This document shows, in pieces, positions 37,540 to 47,657 of a DNA stretch of 64,000 nucleotides; position 1 is the first letter of the stretch; the number at the start of each line of letters is the position of its first letter. A program made the translations under genes and the position numbers. Below the pieces are notes generated by a model. The model was not told the DNA's origin, did no database searches, and saw only the letters and a program-made list of their open reading frames with translations. Source of the DNA: a virus; IMG/VR virus record IMGVR_UViG_3300028581_000018, positions 45,450 through 109,449 of that record; one strand, 5' to 3'.

Positions 37540-38034
37540 TTAATTAATTACTAAGAAATGAATAGTTGCCGCTGCGTTTAATACTGCAGATGAAACGTTT
37601 TTAATGTCAACACTAAAAGAACCATTTGCTACAGTACTAATTGATGCTAAAGGATATCCTGTAGAAGCACTAGGATAAGATACAGTAACCAAAATAACAC
37701 TTGTAGTTTTTACAAAACTGTTATTTACAGTAAACTGAAATTCACCATTTGCTGCTGTAGTTAAAGCTACAGTAGTAATTCTACCAGACGCTGAATTAAT
37801 AGTTACTGGCGTTACATTAGATGTTATTTGAGTTACTGTTGTATTGTCTCCCAAAAACTCAGAATATAGGTCAGTAACCAATTCTGTTTTAAAGTTTGAA
37901 AATTCAATAGCCCAAGTTTTGTAACCGTCATCACGAGTAGAATCAGGATTACCAAATAACAATAACGCGTTATCTGGTACAGTAGTCGAAATAATTTCGT
38001 TAGCTACTAAATATGAAAAATTAACTATGTCCAT
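37540..38034 (-). CDS. Head fibre / decoration-type protein, 164 aa
   Basis: The first 75 residues look like an attachment part (NALLLFGNPDSTRDDGYKTW). The rest is an alternating beta pattern with SGRITTVALTTAANGEFQFTV, VTVSYPSASTG and AALNAAATIHFLV-like strands ending in a hydrophobic Asn. Such C-terminal domains are common in head decoration and fibre proteins of phages ('GKITT--LTTAAG--YTLTL...'). Located directly after the MCP terminator. Confidence 0.6.
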   Translation of the reverse strand: MDIVNFSYLVANEIISTTVPDNALLLFGNPDSTRDDGYKTWAIEFSNFKTELVTDLYSEFLGDNTTVTQITSNVTPVTINSASGRITTVALTTAANGEFQFTVNNSFVKTTSVILVTVSYPSASTGYPLASISTVANGSFSVDIKNVSSAVLNAAATIHFLVIN

Positions 38035-38057
38035 GGATTTTATTTTTTATAAGTAAA

Positions 38058-38087
38058 AAATGGGGAGGATTTGATCCCTCCCCATTT
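38058..38087 (-). terminator. Rho-independent terminator after the major capsid gene
   Basis: An 11-bp stem AAATGGGGAGG/CCTCCCCATTT with an 8-nt loop, followed on the minus strand by TTTTTTACTT. A strong terminator of this kind just after the MCP gene is common. Confidence 0.9.
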
Positions 38088-38103
38088 CTACTCAGATTTA
38101 TAA

Positions 38104-39720
38104 TTAGAATGAACCTCCAGTGATTGGGTTGCGCATAACAATCTTCAATACCTTGGTAGGATCTTTTACCCAGATTGCAGGCATAGTCTGTGTCATATAC
38201 ACACGGTAACCGTTGAATTGACCAGAGCTTGCAAATCCTTGAGAGCGACCCATGTAGTCCATGGTACCATTTTGGTAGAACCACTTCAACTGATTATCCC
38301 AAGATAACTTCAATAGGAAGATGTTATCATTGGTGTTATCAGTGATATCAAAGATGATAAAGTTATAAGAAGACAAAGGATAACCATCAATGATTGGGTT
38401 TTCAATGTCATTCGTAAACACGTTATCAAATGCAGGATTCAATACAAATTTTACGTTAGCCAAGAATGGAATCACGTAGCTGGTATATGCAAAACCAAAG
38501 TTCAAGTCCATACCTTTACCAGTGATTGCACCGATATCAGCAGCTTGAATCAACAAACCAGAGCTAATAGCTTCTTGTTTGATGGCTTCATTAACCATAC
38601 GCATACCACCCATACCAGTTTGTACAACTAGTGAACGCATTGGATCTGGGCCTTTGAACTCAACTTTACCATTGAAGAAGTTGAAGATCTCAGAGCGGAA
38701 CAAGTCAAGGTTAAAGTTGTTCTTGTTGTAAACACGCTTGAATGAATTATCAAGCTGTTTCCATAGACCAACTGATAAACGCAAATCATCTGGGCCATCT
38801 TGCTTAACACGTCCACCATGTCCCCACATTAAGTAGGTCTCGATGTCAGTAGCAATTTTGGTTAGGTGAGCTGCTTCCATAGTAGTTAGGAAAGTGCGAG
38901 ACAAATCACCATTATCCATTGAACGCTTAACTGCATCTTTACCCATGGTCTTAACCATATCTTCCAAAGAAGTGATTGAAGGATCCATGCGCTTGTCGAA
39001 GTTACGCCAGATTTCAGTTACAGGTACAGTACCGTCAGCATTCATACCACCTTTGATCATAAGATCAGCGCGAGAAGAAACACTATAATGAACGTGAGCT
39101 TCAGCACCACCTACGTAGTTGTAAAACTCACGATATCCAGCACCGGTTTGAATATCAGAGAAACGCTCTCCATATTCACCACGAGCAGAACCTTTACGGA
39201 ATACGCGTGTACCATTTGCAAGATATTTATTATCCATGAAACGGTAGTTGTCATTGTTCACCAACTGCACAGTATAGATGAATCCATCACCAATAGGTAA
39301 AATATCATCAGCAGTGATGTACAATTCAGCGCCGTTGTATTTGTCATAAGTGATGATATCACCATGACCAAACTCGCGCTTGTTCAATTTGATTTTGAAG
39401 GATTGACCATCAATACCTTTAGTAAGGTTATTAGATTCAATGTCTTCAACAATATAGGGAAGCTCTAAGCTTACCGGGGTTTGCCATTTGTACTCACCGC
39501 GAGCGTTATCAACACTGATAACATTCTTACCACCAAAGGATGACATTTGATAAAGAGGCATTTCTACTTTCTGAGCCATTGCCCAAAGGTCAACGGGGCC
39601 CATATCCATAGGTTCTGCATCTTTCAACATGTTTACCAAGTGGTAAGAATCCACGTGAGAACTGGCAGCATATTTGGTATCTCGAAGGAATATACCATTA
39701 TTTAAAACTGGAGTTGCCAT
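38104..39720 (-). CDS. Major capsid protein, 538 aa
   Basis: Length, position after the scaffold gene, its own strong terminator and highly adapted codons mark this as the MCP. The sequence contains AEAHVHYSVSSRADLMIKGG, then a helical region with LTKIATDIETYLMWGHGG, DNGDLSRTFLTTMEAAHL (long spine-like helices), and a beta-rich end with GYRVYMTQTMPAIWV and VMRNPITGGSF. The HK97-type fold is expected for this group. The phrases are of the sort seen in crAss-related Bacteroidota phages. No protease gene is recognised nearby. Confidence 0.85.
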   Translation of the reverse strand: MATPVLNNGIFLRDTKYAASSHVDSYHLVNMLKDAEPMDMGPVDLWAMAQKVEMPLYQMSSFGGKNVISVDNARGEYKWQTPVSLELPYIVEDIESNNLTKGIDGQSFKIKLNKREFGHGDIITYDKYNGAELYITADDILPIGDGFIYTVQLVNNDNYRFMDNKYLANGTRVFRKGSARGEYGERFSDIQTGAGYREFYNYVGGAEAHVHYSVSSRADLMIKGGMNADGTVPVTEIWRNFDKRMDPSITSLEDMVKTMGKDAVKRSMDNGDLSRTFLTTMEAAHLTKIATDIETYLMWGHGGRVKQDGPDDLRLSVGLWKQLDNSFKRVYNKNNFNLDLFRSEIFNFFNGKVEFKGPDPMRSLVVQTGMGGMRMVNEAIKQEAISSGLLIQAADIGAITGKGMDLNFGFAYTSYVIPFLANVKFVLNPAFDNVFTNDIENPIIDGYPLSSYNFIIFDITDNTNDNIFLLKLSWDNQLKWFYQNGTMDYMGRSQGFASSGQFNGYRVYMTQTMPAIWVKDPTKVLKIVMRNPITGGSF

Positions 39721-39757
39721 TGTTTTGATGTTTGATTAAGGGTTAAAAAATTAAAAG

Positions 39758-41017
39758 TTAAAATCTTTGAAACATATTTTTGTTTGAACGTTGAATAGTT
39801 CTTTTAGGTTTATTTGTTACTGTGTCTTCATCCCGGTCTACTACTGCTGAACTTCTTCTGCGAGCTTCTTCTGTTTTTAGAGAACGCACTGTTTGCTCAG
39901 TAGCTACACGAGTACCTTGAGATTTGACTTTGTTTTTAAATCCATCAGGATCTGCAAGCAGCCATAAAGCTTCAGCAATCAATTCGTGATTAGGTTCAAC
40001 CCATTGATACTTCTCTAGTAAGTGCCCTAACAAGTTTGTAGGTTTTCCACTTATTGAAGGATACCCAGGTTGTACTAATCCTGTATAAAGCATATTTTGT
40101 GTTTTACGATCAAGTTTTACTCCACTGAGTTCACCTTTTTCTAGAACACCATATACACTATCTACAAATTGTCCTGCAATAGCTTGTTGTTTTTGTTTTT
40201 GCTGCTCTTGCTCTGCAATTTTTTTAGCTACTTCTTTTTCACGAACTGCTTCAAGTTTTGGCTTAAACTGGTTAGCCTTTTGCTCTAAGCGATCCATGTC
40301 TTTAAACGTGGCTATTTCCTCTTCAATTTCATCTTGTGTCATATCTCCTTTAAGAGACAGATACTGACGAACAATTAGTTCTTGATCTGAAGAGTCTGAT
40401 GGGTCTAGCTCCATTACTTCATTAACCTGAGCTAGTTGTTGCATCATACCTTTCACATCTGTACCACCTTTAGAAATGTAATCCATAAGATATTGCATTT
40501 CACCAGGCATAGATTGAAAAATCTGCTGAGGAATATCTTGAGATAACTGCTGCTCTTTTTCTTTCATGTTTGCTTCAAACAACTCACGAAAGTCTTTAGC
40601 AGTGTACTCATCTAAAGATTTATCATCATCAAAAGGAAAAAGAACACCTTCTTCAATCATTTTTGAAGCTAGTTCAACAAGACCACTCTTATCAACTTTT
40701 TTGCGACCCCGAGCACTTGGATCTTCTTGCTGGTTGATTAAAGTTTCAAACTCTTCTAAAGCTTCTTGATTTTTTTCAGAATCTTCTTGCGTTTCTGCAG
40801 CAGGTGTATCAGCTTTTGCAGCAGGGGCTGCAGGTTTTAATTTGTCAAGGAACGAAGTATCTACATTTGTAGACGAAAACATATTAGGTTTTTTTTCATC
40901 ATCATCCTCAGCACCAGGAACCATAATGTTCTCTGCACCAGGAAGAGCGAATAGCTCATCAATATTAACGTCAGCTTGTGAAACCTGTGTCACTTCTTCA
41001 TTTGTATTATTTGCCAT
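39758..41017 (-). CDS. Probable scaffolding protein, 419 aa
   Basis: An acidic, Gln/Glu-rich, mostly coiled-coil protein immediately upstream of MCP: EKNQEALEEFETLINQQED, then LEQKANQFKPKLEAVREKE and EQQKQKQQ. The N-terminus (VNIDELFALPGAENIMVPG) is acidic and the C-terminus is basic (KPKRTIQRSNKNMFQRF), as in scaffolds whose C-terminal end contacts the capsid shell. No catalytic residues are seen. The stop is 37 nt before the MCP start. Confidence 0.75.
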   Translation of the reverse strand: MANNTNEEVTQVSQADVNIDELFALPGAENIMVPGAEDDDEKKPNMFSSTNVDTSFLDKLKPAAPAAKADTPAAETQEDSEKNQEALEEFETLINQQEDPSARGRKKVDKSGLVELASKMIEEGVLFPFDDDKSLDEYTAKDFRELFEANMKEKEQQLSQDIPQQIFQSMPGEMQYLMDYISKGGTDVKGMMQQLAQVNEVMELDPSDSSDQELIVRQYLSLKGDMTQDEIEEEIATFKDMDRLEQKANQFKPKLEAVREKEVAKKIAEQEQQKQKQQAIAGQFVDSVYGVLEKGELSGVKLDRKTQNMLYTGLVQPGYPSISGKPTNLLGHLLEKYQWVEPNHELIAEALWLLADPDGFKNKVKSQGTRVATEQTVRSLKTEEARRRSSAVVDRDEDTVTNKPKRTIQRSNKNMFQRF

Positions 41018-41046
41018 TAGTTGTTGGTTTATGGTATTAATATATG

Positions 41047-41054
41047 CAAATTTA
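41047..41054 (-). promoter_or_regulatory. Bacteroidota-type -7 element before scaffold and MCP genes
   Basis: TAAATTTG on the minus strand matches the -7 consensus TAnnTTTG exactly and lies 30 nt upstream of the scaffold ATG within a 106-nt gene-free gap. No good -33 TTTG stands at the expected distance, so I rate it moderate. Confidence 0.5.
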
Positions 41055-41123
41055 TTATATAAACTTTAAAAAGTTACATTGATAAAAAATCAAGAATAAA
41101 ATAAAGTTGATTATATAGCAACT

Positions 41124-43898
41124 CTATTTTTTCTTTTTATCAGATGCCTTTGTCTTTTCTTTTTCTGTAGCTTTTGCATCGTATTGATTTTTGTTTTCTC
41201 TAGCTATTTGAAGCTGAGTATTGTTCTTTTCACGTTCAACTTGTAAACGCTCCCGTTCAATATTTAACTTTTCACCTTCTGTAATTTTACGATTAGTTTC
41301 TTTTTCGCGTTGCAAAGCTGTTTGCTGTTCATACTGTTCAGATTCACGAATGTCACGCATAGCATCTTTATAGTCAGATTGCTGGTTTTTATCAATATCA
41401 ACCATTGACCCATAACCAGCAGCTTTAATTTCAGCAACAAGAATATCGCGTTGACGATCTTTTTGTTTTTCAGCAGCATCAAATTCAAGCTTTCTTTTCT
41501 GTTCTTCCAATCTAGTTTGTTGTTCTTGCTGTGCAAGTTGTTGTTCATGCTGTTGTTGTTCAGCACGTTGAGCATTAGTTTTCTCTTCAATTTTCTTAAG
41601 AGCACCTGAAACATCTGCCATAGACTCAGCTTCAATAATTTGTCCAAGATCATAGATGCTGGCACCAGCTGTATTGTTTTGAACAGCTAACTGTTTTATT
41701 TGATCTAGGATAGCCCTATGATTAGCTTTTGTGGTGCAGTAAACACCAATGTCTCTTAACAACAAATCAGTACCATTCATCTGGAAGTTTACAATCTCAT
41801 CTTTAGTACTAATGTATTGTAAACGAGAAGACGGTTTAGTTGAATAATAATACTGTGCAATGTCAGTGCGCATTTGATGTACTCTAGGCATTAGATAATC
41901 ACAATGCTGTATAAAGTACTGTTCTGTTTGTGCATAAGAGCCAACCACCGCTTGCTCTACAGCAGTAGCAGTTTGTTGACCAATCTGTTGACCTAAACGT
42001 TGTGGGCTTATACCAATAACCTCAAATGCCTGCATTTTAAAGTAATTGGCCAACTGAATCCTAGACATCAACCTTTCTGTTTGAGAAAGATCTAGTTTCT
42101 GGAAGTGGTTAAAGTTTAGCGAGTTTTCAGTATTTGTAATACTTGTATCTAAAGGTAGCATTTGAAAATTCTTCATTGCTACATATGCTTTAGCAAGATT
42201 GTTTCTACCCCAGTCTTCACCAGCTGAATGGCGTGGTAAAGTATTTTGGTCTAATAATATTACCGTACCAAGTTCATCAACTAAAATATCTGCAATCTGG
42301 TTGTTTACAATGTTATAACCAATTTGAAAAGGTTTCATTAAGTCAACCATAGATGTAGATCGCGTATTGCGATCTGAAAATACAGATCCTTCAACAGGTA
42401 GTTTGCAACCATATAAGGTAGTATCACCTTTCATTTGGTAACGCAATCTTCCAGGACGATTCTTTTGTACACCTAGATAAATTGGGTTAATACCACCAGG
42501 ATTATTCATGCCCCAAAAAGATGGGTGATTAGGGCCAATCTTTACACCACCCCAAGTGTCGTTAATCCAAATCCAATCTATGTGCTCACCAAAAATTAAA
42601 TTATCTTTTGCTTTATTCTTAAAAAGTGTAGTATCATAAACAGGTTTATCAGTTACTGTATAATCTTCTCCAATAATAGCTGTTTCTACATTACCTAGTT
42701 CATCTAGTTTAGTCAAGTGTCCAACTCGGCGCTGAGATTTCCAATACACCGTGGTAACACGCAGTAAATGCGCTACTCCAACATCAAAATAATCTTCACC
42801 TTCAGAAAGAATCCAGTTTACAATATCTCCACCATTATTACCTGAGTTATTATAAACAGATGTAAATTGCCGGTATGCTAAACTTGGCATGTTAGTATTC
42901 CACTCATGCGATTTAGTAGCATCGTAGTATGTACCGTCATTTTGATAACCTTGAATAGCATAACCTGCAGAGCGCACAGGGTAAATAGCTTCTAATGATT
43001 TAACTTCATCTTCTGTCATTAAGTAACCATACTTATCAATCACATCAGATACTGACATCATATCTGTTTTGCCAACCCAGTTTCCCTGGGAGATATATCT
43101 TACATCTGGTGATTTATGATAAAAAGTTAGTACAGGATTCCAAAGCTCAACCTCGTAATCATCTTCCATCATGTGAAAATGCCAAAACTCTCTATCTGTA
43201 ATTAGCATGTCACGAAAAGCACGTTCTTCTAATTCTTCAATCTTGAAGCGTTCCATGTCATGTTGCATAAGATGCGTAGCCCACTGTTCACCTTGTGACT
43301 TATAATTTGTTCTAAAGTAGTCTTCAATCTCAGGTAAAGTTTTTAATTTTTCTGGGTTAAGCTCTTGCTGGCCTTCTTCTGATTCTGGATCCATACCCAT
43401 CTCCATCATCTTATTCATAATTTTCATCTGAGCATCTGACATTAGATAGTCTTCTACCATAGACTTCTTTTGTTCAAGAAGTTCATTGTAAGAATACTCA
43501 TCAACAGCTTTAAACGTAATCTTAGTGTTTCTCTTTGCAAATTCTGAAACTAAAACGTTAATTACATTGGGTATAATAGGATAAAACTTTAGCTCTAGTG
43601 CACTATGATCTTCTTGAGTTAGTGTTTCAATTAAATCAGACATCTCATTATTTTCTTCAACAATGTAGTCTGTCTTATCTATAATACCTTTTGCAAGTTT
43701 GTAGTTCTTCATAAGGCGCCGCGCGTTACGGCGCAGTTGCTTTAATCCATTCCACTCTAACCAGTCAACATTCCAAGCCGCCCACTCATCTGATTTATCT
43801 TTATCAGGAATAAACTGCAATGGCTGAGTTACGCTACCTAGCCTATTGTAATCAGCTTTTGCTCCATTCTTAATCTGTAATGCGTTATATATTTGCAT
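41124..43898 (-). CDS. Portal protein, 924 aa
   Basis: It lies directly downstream of TerL (gap 1 nt) and upstream of scaffold and MCP. The size is large, like P22 and crAss-like portals. The N-terminus has a wing-type helical region with WAAWNVDWLEWNGLKQLRRNARR. The stem/clip region includes QQIGQQTATAVEQAVVGSYAQTEQYF. The last about 170 residues are a Gln/Glu-rich coiled barrel helix (AEQQQHEQQLAQQEQQ), followed by a Lys tail. The protein should form the dodecameric DNA gate at one capsid vertex. Confidence 0.85.
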   Translation of the reverse strand: MQIYNALQIKNGAKADYNRLGSVTQPLQFIPDKDKSDEWAAWNVDWLEWNGLKQLRRNARRLMKNYKLAKGIIDKTDYIVEENNEMSDLIETLTQEDHSALELKFYPIIPNVINVLVSEFAKRNTKITFKAVDEYSYNELLEQKKSMVEDYLMSDAQMKIMNKMMEMGMDPESEEGQQELNPEKLKTLPEIEDYFRTNYKSQGEQWATHLMQHDMERFKIEELEERAFRDMLITDREFWHFHMMEDDYEVELWNPVLTFYHKSPDVRYISQGNWVGKTDMMSVSDVIDKYGYLMTEDEVKSLEAIYPVRSAGYAIQGYQNDGTYYDATKSHEWNTNMPSLAYRQFTSVYNNSGNNGGDIVNWILSEGEDYFDVGVAHLLRVTTVYWKSQRRVGHLTKLDELGNVETAIIGEDYTVTDKPVYDTTLFKNKAKDNLIFGEHIDWIWINDTWGGVKIGPNHPSFWGMNNPGGINPIYLGVQKNRPGRLRYQMKGDTTLYGCKLPVEGSVFSDRNTRSTSMVDLMKPFQIGYNIVNNQIADILVDELGTVILLDQNTLPRHSAGEDWGRNNLAKAYVAMKNFQMLPLDTSITNTENSLNFNHFQKLDLSQTERLMSRIQLANYFKMQAFEVIGISPQRLGQQIGQQTATAVEQAVVGSYAQTEQYFIQHCDYLMPRVHQMRTDIAQYYYSTKPSSRLQYISTKDEIVNFQMNGTDLLLRDIGVYCTTKANHRAILDQIKQLAVQNNTAGASIYDLGQIIEAESMADVSGALKKIEEKTNAQRAEQQQHEQQLAQQEQQTRLEEQKRKLEFDAAEKQKDRQRDILVAEIKAAGYGSMVDIDKNQQSDYKDAMRDIRESEQYEQQTALQREKETNRKITEGEKLNIERERLQVEREKNNTQLQIARENKNQYDAKATEKEKTKASDKKKK

Positions 43899-43899
43899 C

Positions 43900-46104
43900 T
43901 TATTTCATATTTTTAAATGGGCTTCTCCTCATACCAGCTGGTAATAAAGACTTACCCATGTGTCTAAACGGACTATTATTAAATTTAGTCATTTTATCTG
44001 ATTTTACCAATTTAGAGTCATCAGTAATTGTACGTCTTGCATAACCTCTGTTTGTTTGCTGGATTTTAGCAAATGCAACTAATGCAGAAAATGCAACTAA
44101 TCTGTCAACGTTAAGACGATCATGATAAGCCTGCATTTCACGCAAAAGCATAATATCAGGTATCCGCTCTACACCAAACTTTGTGCTAACTATAGAACCA
44201 TCTTCAGCAATATCTTGATCTAGGATCTCTTGAAGATACTCAATAGCATATGACAATAAATGACTTTTAAATAATGTACCTGTGTTTTTCCAACCATAGT
44301 CTGCATACACGGCCCGGTTTGATGATATCTCCTTTAAAAACAGAATTTGATCTTTGGGTACTAGGTATTTTTGTTTACGTTTTAACATCATGTATTGTAT
44401 AAACAAGCTAACGTTGTTTTCTACTAGTGTCCACGCGTTATAATATTCAATAATATTCTCTAGTCTTTCATGTGTTTGTTTAATATCATCAAAGCGACCA
44501 CACCAAGATGCTACTATTTTGTCACCTTCAATATAACTTGTAATGTTTGAACCCTCAACTTTTGTAACTTCCGTAGGAGCTTTATATACAAAAATCGAAC
44601 AGAGCGAGTCAGACGTAGTAGTCTTTCCCTCTCCCACAGGGTCAATTGATGCATAATACATACCAAAAGGCGGACTTTTAACAGGGCGCTCATAAATGAT
44701 AACAACGCTTTCTTTGTTATTTGAGTTCTTAGCAATAGGAAATTCATTAATAGGTAATTTACGGGTTTCTTTCATTGTAATAATGTCGTGCTCATCGCGT
44801 ACAAGCTCCACAAACTCCATTGGGTATTCTTTATCTTGAATACGTTTGATCTGGGCATTAACCAGATGCTGAGGAAACTTTGATTCTTTTCTATAAGCAA
44901 ACGCTTCTTCAATGTTGCGCGGGTGCTGAGAAATACGCAACTGATACTTATCTGCAGGTAACTCTTTTCTCCATATATTAAACTGTTCGTCTAATGCAGT
45001 TAAAGCTTCTTCTACTTTAGAATTACCAAATGCATCAATGAATGGTGGCATTGACCATTGCTCTGGAATAAATAACCCTGATCTACCAAGAGTACCGTCT
45101 TTGTCAATAAGTGTAGTTTCTACAGAATAAATGTCATTTATATCTGGTTTGAGAATCATCTCTTTTAGTGGCTCACACTGGTCAAGATCACCAACAGAAC
45201 CCGCTGCTATAAACATACCACTAGTAATAAACCCAGATTTCATTGCAGGGCGTATATACTCAAAGGTATCATTCATCTTTGGTGCAATACCTGCTTCTTC
45301 ATGAAAGAAGTATTTACATGGGCCACCAACACCATTTGTAGGATCCTTTTCAAATGACATACCTTGAATAGTACCTTTAAGACCAACCTCGGTTTTACGA
45401 TTACCCTTTTTAACCTCAATCTTTTGCTGCCACATTAATGTTTTATCTGGGCTAAATGGTCTATACCAAGCTGTATGCTCATTTAAAAAAGCAGCATACT
45501 CGTCTAGCATTTTCCAGGTACCTTTCTCATTAATGTAATCTTTAAGACTAGCACCTATTTTTAAGGTGATACCTTCTTCAAACCATATTTGATTTATAAA
45601 TTTAGCGGAGTGAAAATATGAACTAGCTATCTGACGCTTTTTTAATATTGCTGAATGCTTGTAGTGTAACTCAGCTAGTAACTCATATAATGCCATATGA
45701 TACTGAGCATCTCTAATTTTAGCAAAACCAAAGGTGTTTTCTTCTTTATCATAAATAGGTAAGAAGTTTAACCACATATAGTAGTCTCTACATATATACC
45801 ATGTTTTACTACCAGAGATAATTATTGTTCCATTTCTATTCTTGTTTTTTTGATCATCCCAGTATGTAACAAAGTCTTTGCTCTTTGTAGGAGACGCACA
45901 GTAGTAGTTTTGTTTATTGAAGATTGTAGCCTGCTCATTAAATATTGCAGTATCTTCATTAAATTCATACTTCCCGGGCTCCTTAAAAAGAGGTAACAAG
46001 AACTCTTTAAATTCATCCCTGCTACCAAATTCTGTTACTTCCCAGTTGCCATTACGCCAGGTTGGTATTCTCTCATAAAACTTTAAACCACTTCTACTGA
46101 TCAT
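43900..46104 (-). CDS. Terminase large subunit (TerL), 734 aa
   Basis: The N-terminal ATPase half has a divergent Walker A region (ILKKRQIASSY near residue 155) and a Walker B-like CKYFFHEEAG near residue 265 with catalytic Glu. The C-terminal RNase H-fold nuclease has YASIDPVGEG (Asp near 489), then WTLVENNV (Glu about 80 residues later), and a final Asp in IPDIMLLREM...RLVAFSALVAFAK. This is the motif order of headful-packaging terminases. The gene overlaps the candidate small subunit gene by 11 nt. Confidence 0.93.
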   Translation of the reverse strand: MISRSGLKFYERIPTWRNGNWEVTEFGSRDEFKEFLLPLFKEPGKYEFNEDTAIFNEQATIFNKQNYYCASPTKSKDFVTYWDDQKNKNRNGTIIISGSKTWYICRDYYMWLNFLPIYDKEENTFGFAKIRDAQYHMALYELLAELHYKHSAILKKRQIASSYFHSAKFINQIWFEEGITLKIGASLKDYINEKGTWKMLDEYAAFLNEHTAWYRPFSPDKTLMWQQKIEVKKGNRKTEVGLKGTIQGMSFEKDPTNGVGGPCKYFFHEEAGIAPKMNDTFEYIRPAMKSGFITSGMFIAAGSVGDLDQCEPLKEMILKPDINDIYSVETTLIDKDGTLGRSGLFIPEQWSMPPFIDAFGNSKVEEALTALDEQFNIWRKELPADKYQLRISQHPRNIEEAFAYRKESKFPQHLVNAQIKRIQDKEYPMEFVELVRDEHDIITMKETRKLPINEFPIAKNSNNKESVVIIYERPVKSPPFGMYYASIDPVGEGKTTTSDSLCSIFVYKAPTEVTKVEGSNITSYIEGDKIVASWCGRFDDIKQTHERLENIIEYYNAWTLVENNVSLFIQYMMLKRKQKYLVPKDQILFLKEISSNRAVYADYGWKNTGTLFKSHLLSYAIEYLQEILDQDIAEDGSIVSTKFGVERIPDIMLLREMQAYHDRLNVDRLVAFSALVAFAKIQQTNRGYARRTITDDSKLVKSDKMTKFNNSPFRHMGKSLLPAGMRRSPFKNMK

Positions 46105-46606
46105 ATGCTAGTGATTGTCCCCCGCGAACTGAAGATTGTTGTTCATCTTTAAGGTCACGAAATGCGCCTTTAAAGCTTTCACGAATCTGTTGATACTTTG
46201 CAGCAGCATTTACAAGAGAGTTAATATTACCATCGCGACCATGCTCGATTGGTGTATTCTCCATATAGTCTGCTAACCGGTCAAGCATTGTTTTTATTCC
46301 CCTGTACGCGCGCGAAGTTGGTGTTTCGTATAGCTTTTTTAAAACGTCAACAGCATTCATAATCATCTCATCCTCAGTTGAAAACTCAGCTTCAAGTTCA
46401 TTAAGAATAAGTTCTTCACGATCAATATCTGGTACATCAAAGAATGGATTAAGGTCAGGATTCATACATGTCATATAAAAGGCATACTGGTAGATCTTAA
46501 GATAGTTTTCTGGATATTCATCCATAATTGCTTTAAGACTACGCATTGTATAACAGTGTTCTGTAGGAACAACTGCACCATTTTGGATATCAAATATTCT
46601 CACCAT
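46094..46606 (-). CDS. Possible terminase small subunit or packaging protein, 170 aa
   Basis: A helical acidic protein directly upstream of TerL, overlapping it by 11 nt. It has CMNPDLNPFFDVPDID and EEL-rich helices, then VNAAAKYQQIRESFKGAF, a helix similar to the oligomerisation helix of some TerS proteins. No helix-turn-helix is visible at the N-terminus, so TerS is suggested by position only. An unrelated conserved head protein is the alternative. Confidence 0.5.
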   Translation of the reverse strand: MVRIFDIQNGAVVPTEHCYTMRSLKAIMDEYPENYLKIYQYAFYMTCMNPDLNPFFDVPDIDREELILNELEAEFSTEDEMIMNAVDVLKKLYETPTSRAYRGIKTMLDRLADYMENTPIEHGRDGNINSLVNAAAKYQQIRESFKGAFRDLKDEQQSSVRGGQSLAYDQ

Positions 46607-46669
46607 TTTCTCTGTCTTTTATCTTTTTAGTAAAATGCGATGCTCTTACATAGCATTTAAAATAGCCAT

Positions 46670-47476
46670 TTATCCTAGGAATTTAATGATGTCAATGACT
46701 TCTCTCTTTAAATAGGGTACATTGATAACATTTACACGTTTAACAATAAACTCACCACGCTCATCTTTAAGATAAATAGGATAGCCATGGTTATCTGTAC
46801 CAGAGCTTTCAAACTCAATATGGTGGATTTCCATTTTACCTGGTTTATAGCGAGGGTTGTGTTTGTTGATCATGTACATGTACAAACTTAACTGCAGGGC
46901 ATAGTGGTTAAAATTACAATCATCAAGATGACCTAATGGTTTTTGCATTTTTTTACTAACCCCATCCCAAGTTTTAAAACCTTCGCGTTTTATCTCCTTG
47001 TTAGTTTTATAGTCGATGATGTTGATCTTACCATTAATAATCTCAATTCTATCTGCTTGACCGCATATACGTGCTGACTTAAGATATGCAAAATGTTCAG
47101 GGTAAATACCTTCAACAAGATTTTGTTCTGGTGCATGTTTTACACCGTCAAACTCAATAGGTTTTACAATCTGTAGTGCACGACCTTCAATAGTTATTGT
47201 ATCACAAGAGTATAGATCAGTCTCTCTTTGTTGGTGGTAAAAGGTACCCAGCGACATAGCCCGCTCAGACTCTGATTTCCAAATATTTTGAATCTCAGCT
47301 GGTGCCATACCATACCATTTAGATCTTTTATTTACAGAAGACTTCTTGGCTTGTGATACTGCGTCAAATGGTTCTTTGAATTTACTTACTACAGATGTTA
47401 CGCTTGTCCACTTAATATTATCAGAGTCATTCGTCGAGATGTAAGTATGAGTCTCCGGGAGAAATTTTACTGCCAT
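46670..47476 (-). CDS. PD-(D/E)XK nuclease, 268 aa
   Basis: The start giving MAVKFLPETHTY was chosen because a 32-codon upstream extension overlaps the previous gene more deeply and looks unlike protein. Motifs: SLGTFYHQQRE (motif I region), ICGQADRIEI (motif II Asp), NIIDYKTNK (motif III D-x-K) and a YALQLSLYMYM helix with the QxxxY motif of RecB/Cas4-like exonucleases. Several crAss-like phages have such a nuclease near TerL. A role in DNA processing or recombination is inferred. This is the second enzyme of this superfamily in the window. Confidence 0.85.
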   Translation of the reverse strand: MAVKFLPETHTYISTNDSDNIKWTSVTSVVSKFKEPFDAVSQAKKSSVNKRSKWYGMAPAEIQNIWKSESERAMSLGTFYHQQRETDLYSCDTITIEGRALQIVKPIEFDGVKHAPEQNLVEGIYPEHFAYLKSARICGQADRIEIINGKINIIDYKTNKEIKREGFKTWDGVSKKMQKPLGHLDDCNFNHYALQLSLYMYMINKHNPRYKPGKMEIHHIEFESSGTDNHGYPIYLKDERGEFIVKRVNVINVPYLKREVIDIIKFLG

Positions 47477-47657
47477 GATTAATTGAGTTGTTATTTGGGT
47501 TGATTTTTGAAAATATGTTTTCAACGAAGTCTGGTGGTAAACCAGTAATTTCATTGATAATTCTTTTGCCATAACATGTTGGGCAAATCTCAGTTGTATT
47601 TATTGTTGTTGGGCAGACACCTTTACCCAAACAAACAGGACATTTTTGAAAAGCCAT
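47427..47657 (-). CDS. Zinc-knuckle protein with two CxxC pairs, 76 aa
   Basis: CPVCLGKGVCP and CPTCYGKR (residues 6-32) make a zinc ribbon like the CxxCxGxG repeats of DnaJ proteins. The C-terminal part is disordered. The gene overlaps the nuclease by 50 nt in a different frame. Its conserved spacing between Cys pairs suggests a single zinc site. A chaperone-like or nucleic-acid role is possible, not demonstrated. Confidence 0.6.
   Translation of the reverse strand: MAFQKCPVCLGKGVCPTTINTTEICPTCYGKRIINEITGLPPDFVENIFSKINPNNNSINHGSKISPGDSYLHLDE

Noticed and set aside
38021-38284. An 87-codon minus-strand frame at the end of the capsid gene
   Set aside because: It overlaps the MCP C-terminus in another frame and runs over the terminator hairpin. 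It has no start context or motif.
41264-41665. A 133-codon minus-strand frame within the portal gene
   Set aside because: It is the shifted reading of the Gln/Glu/Lys-rich coiled region of the portal, which gives long open shadows.
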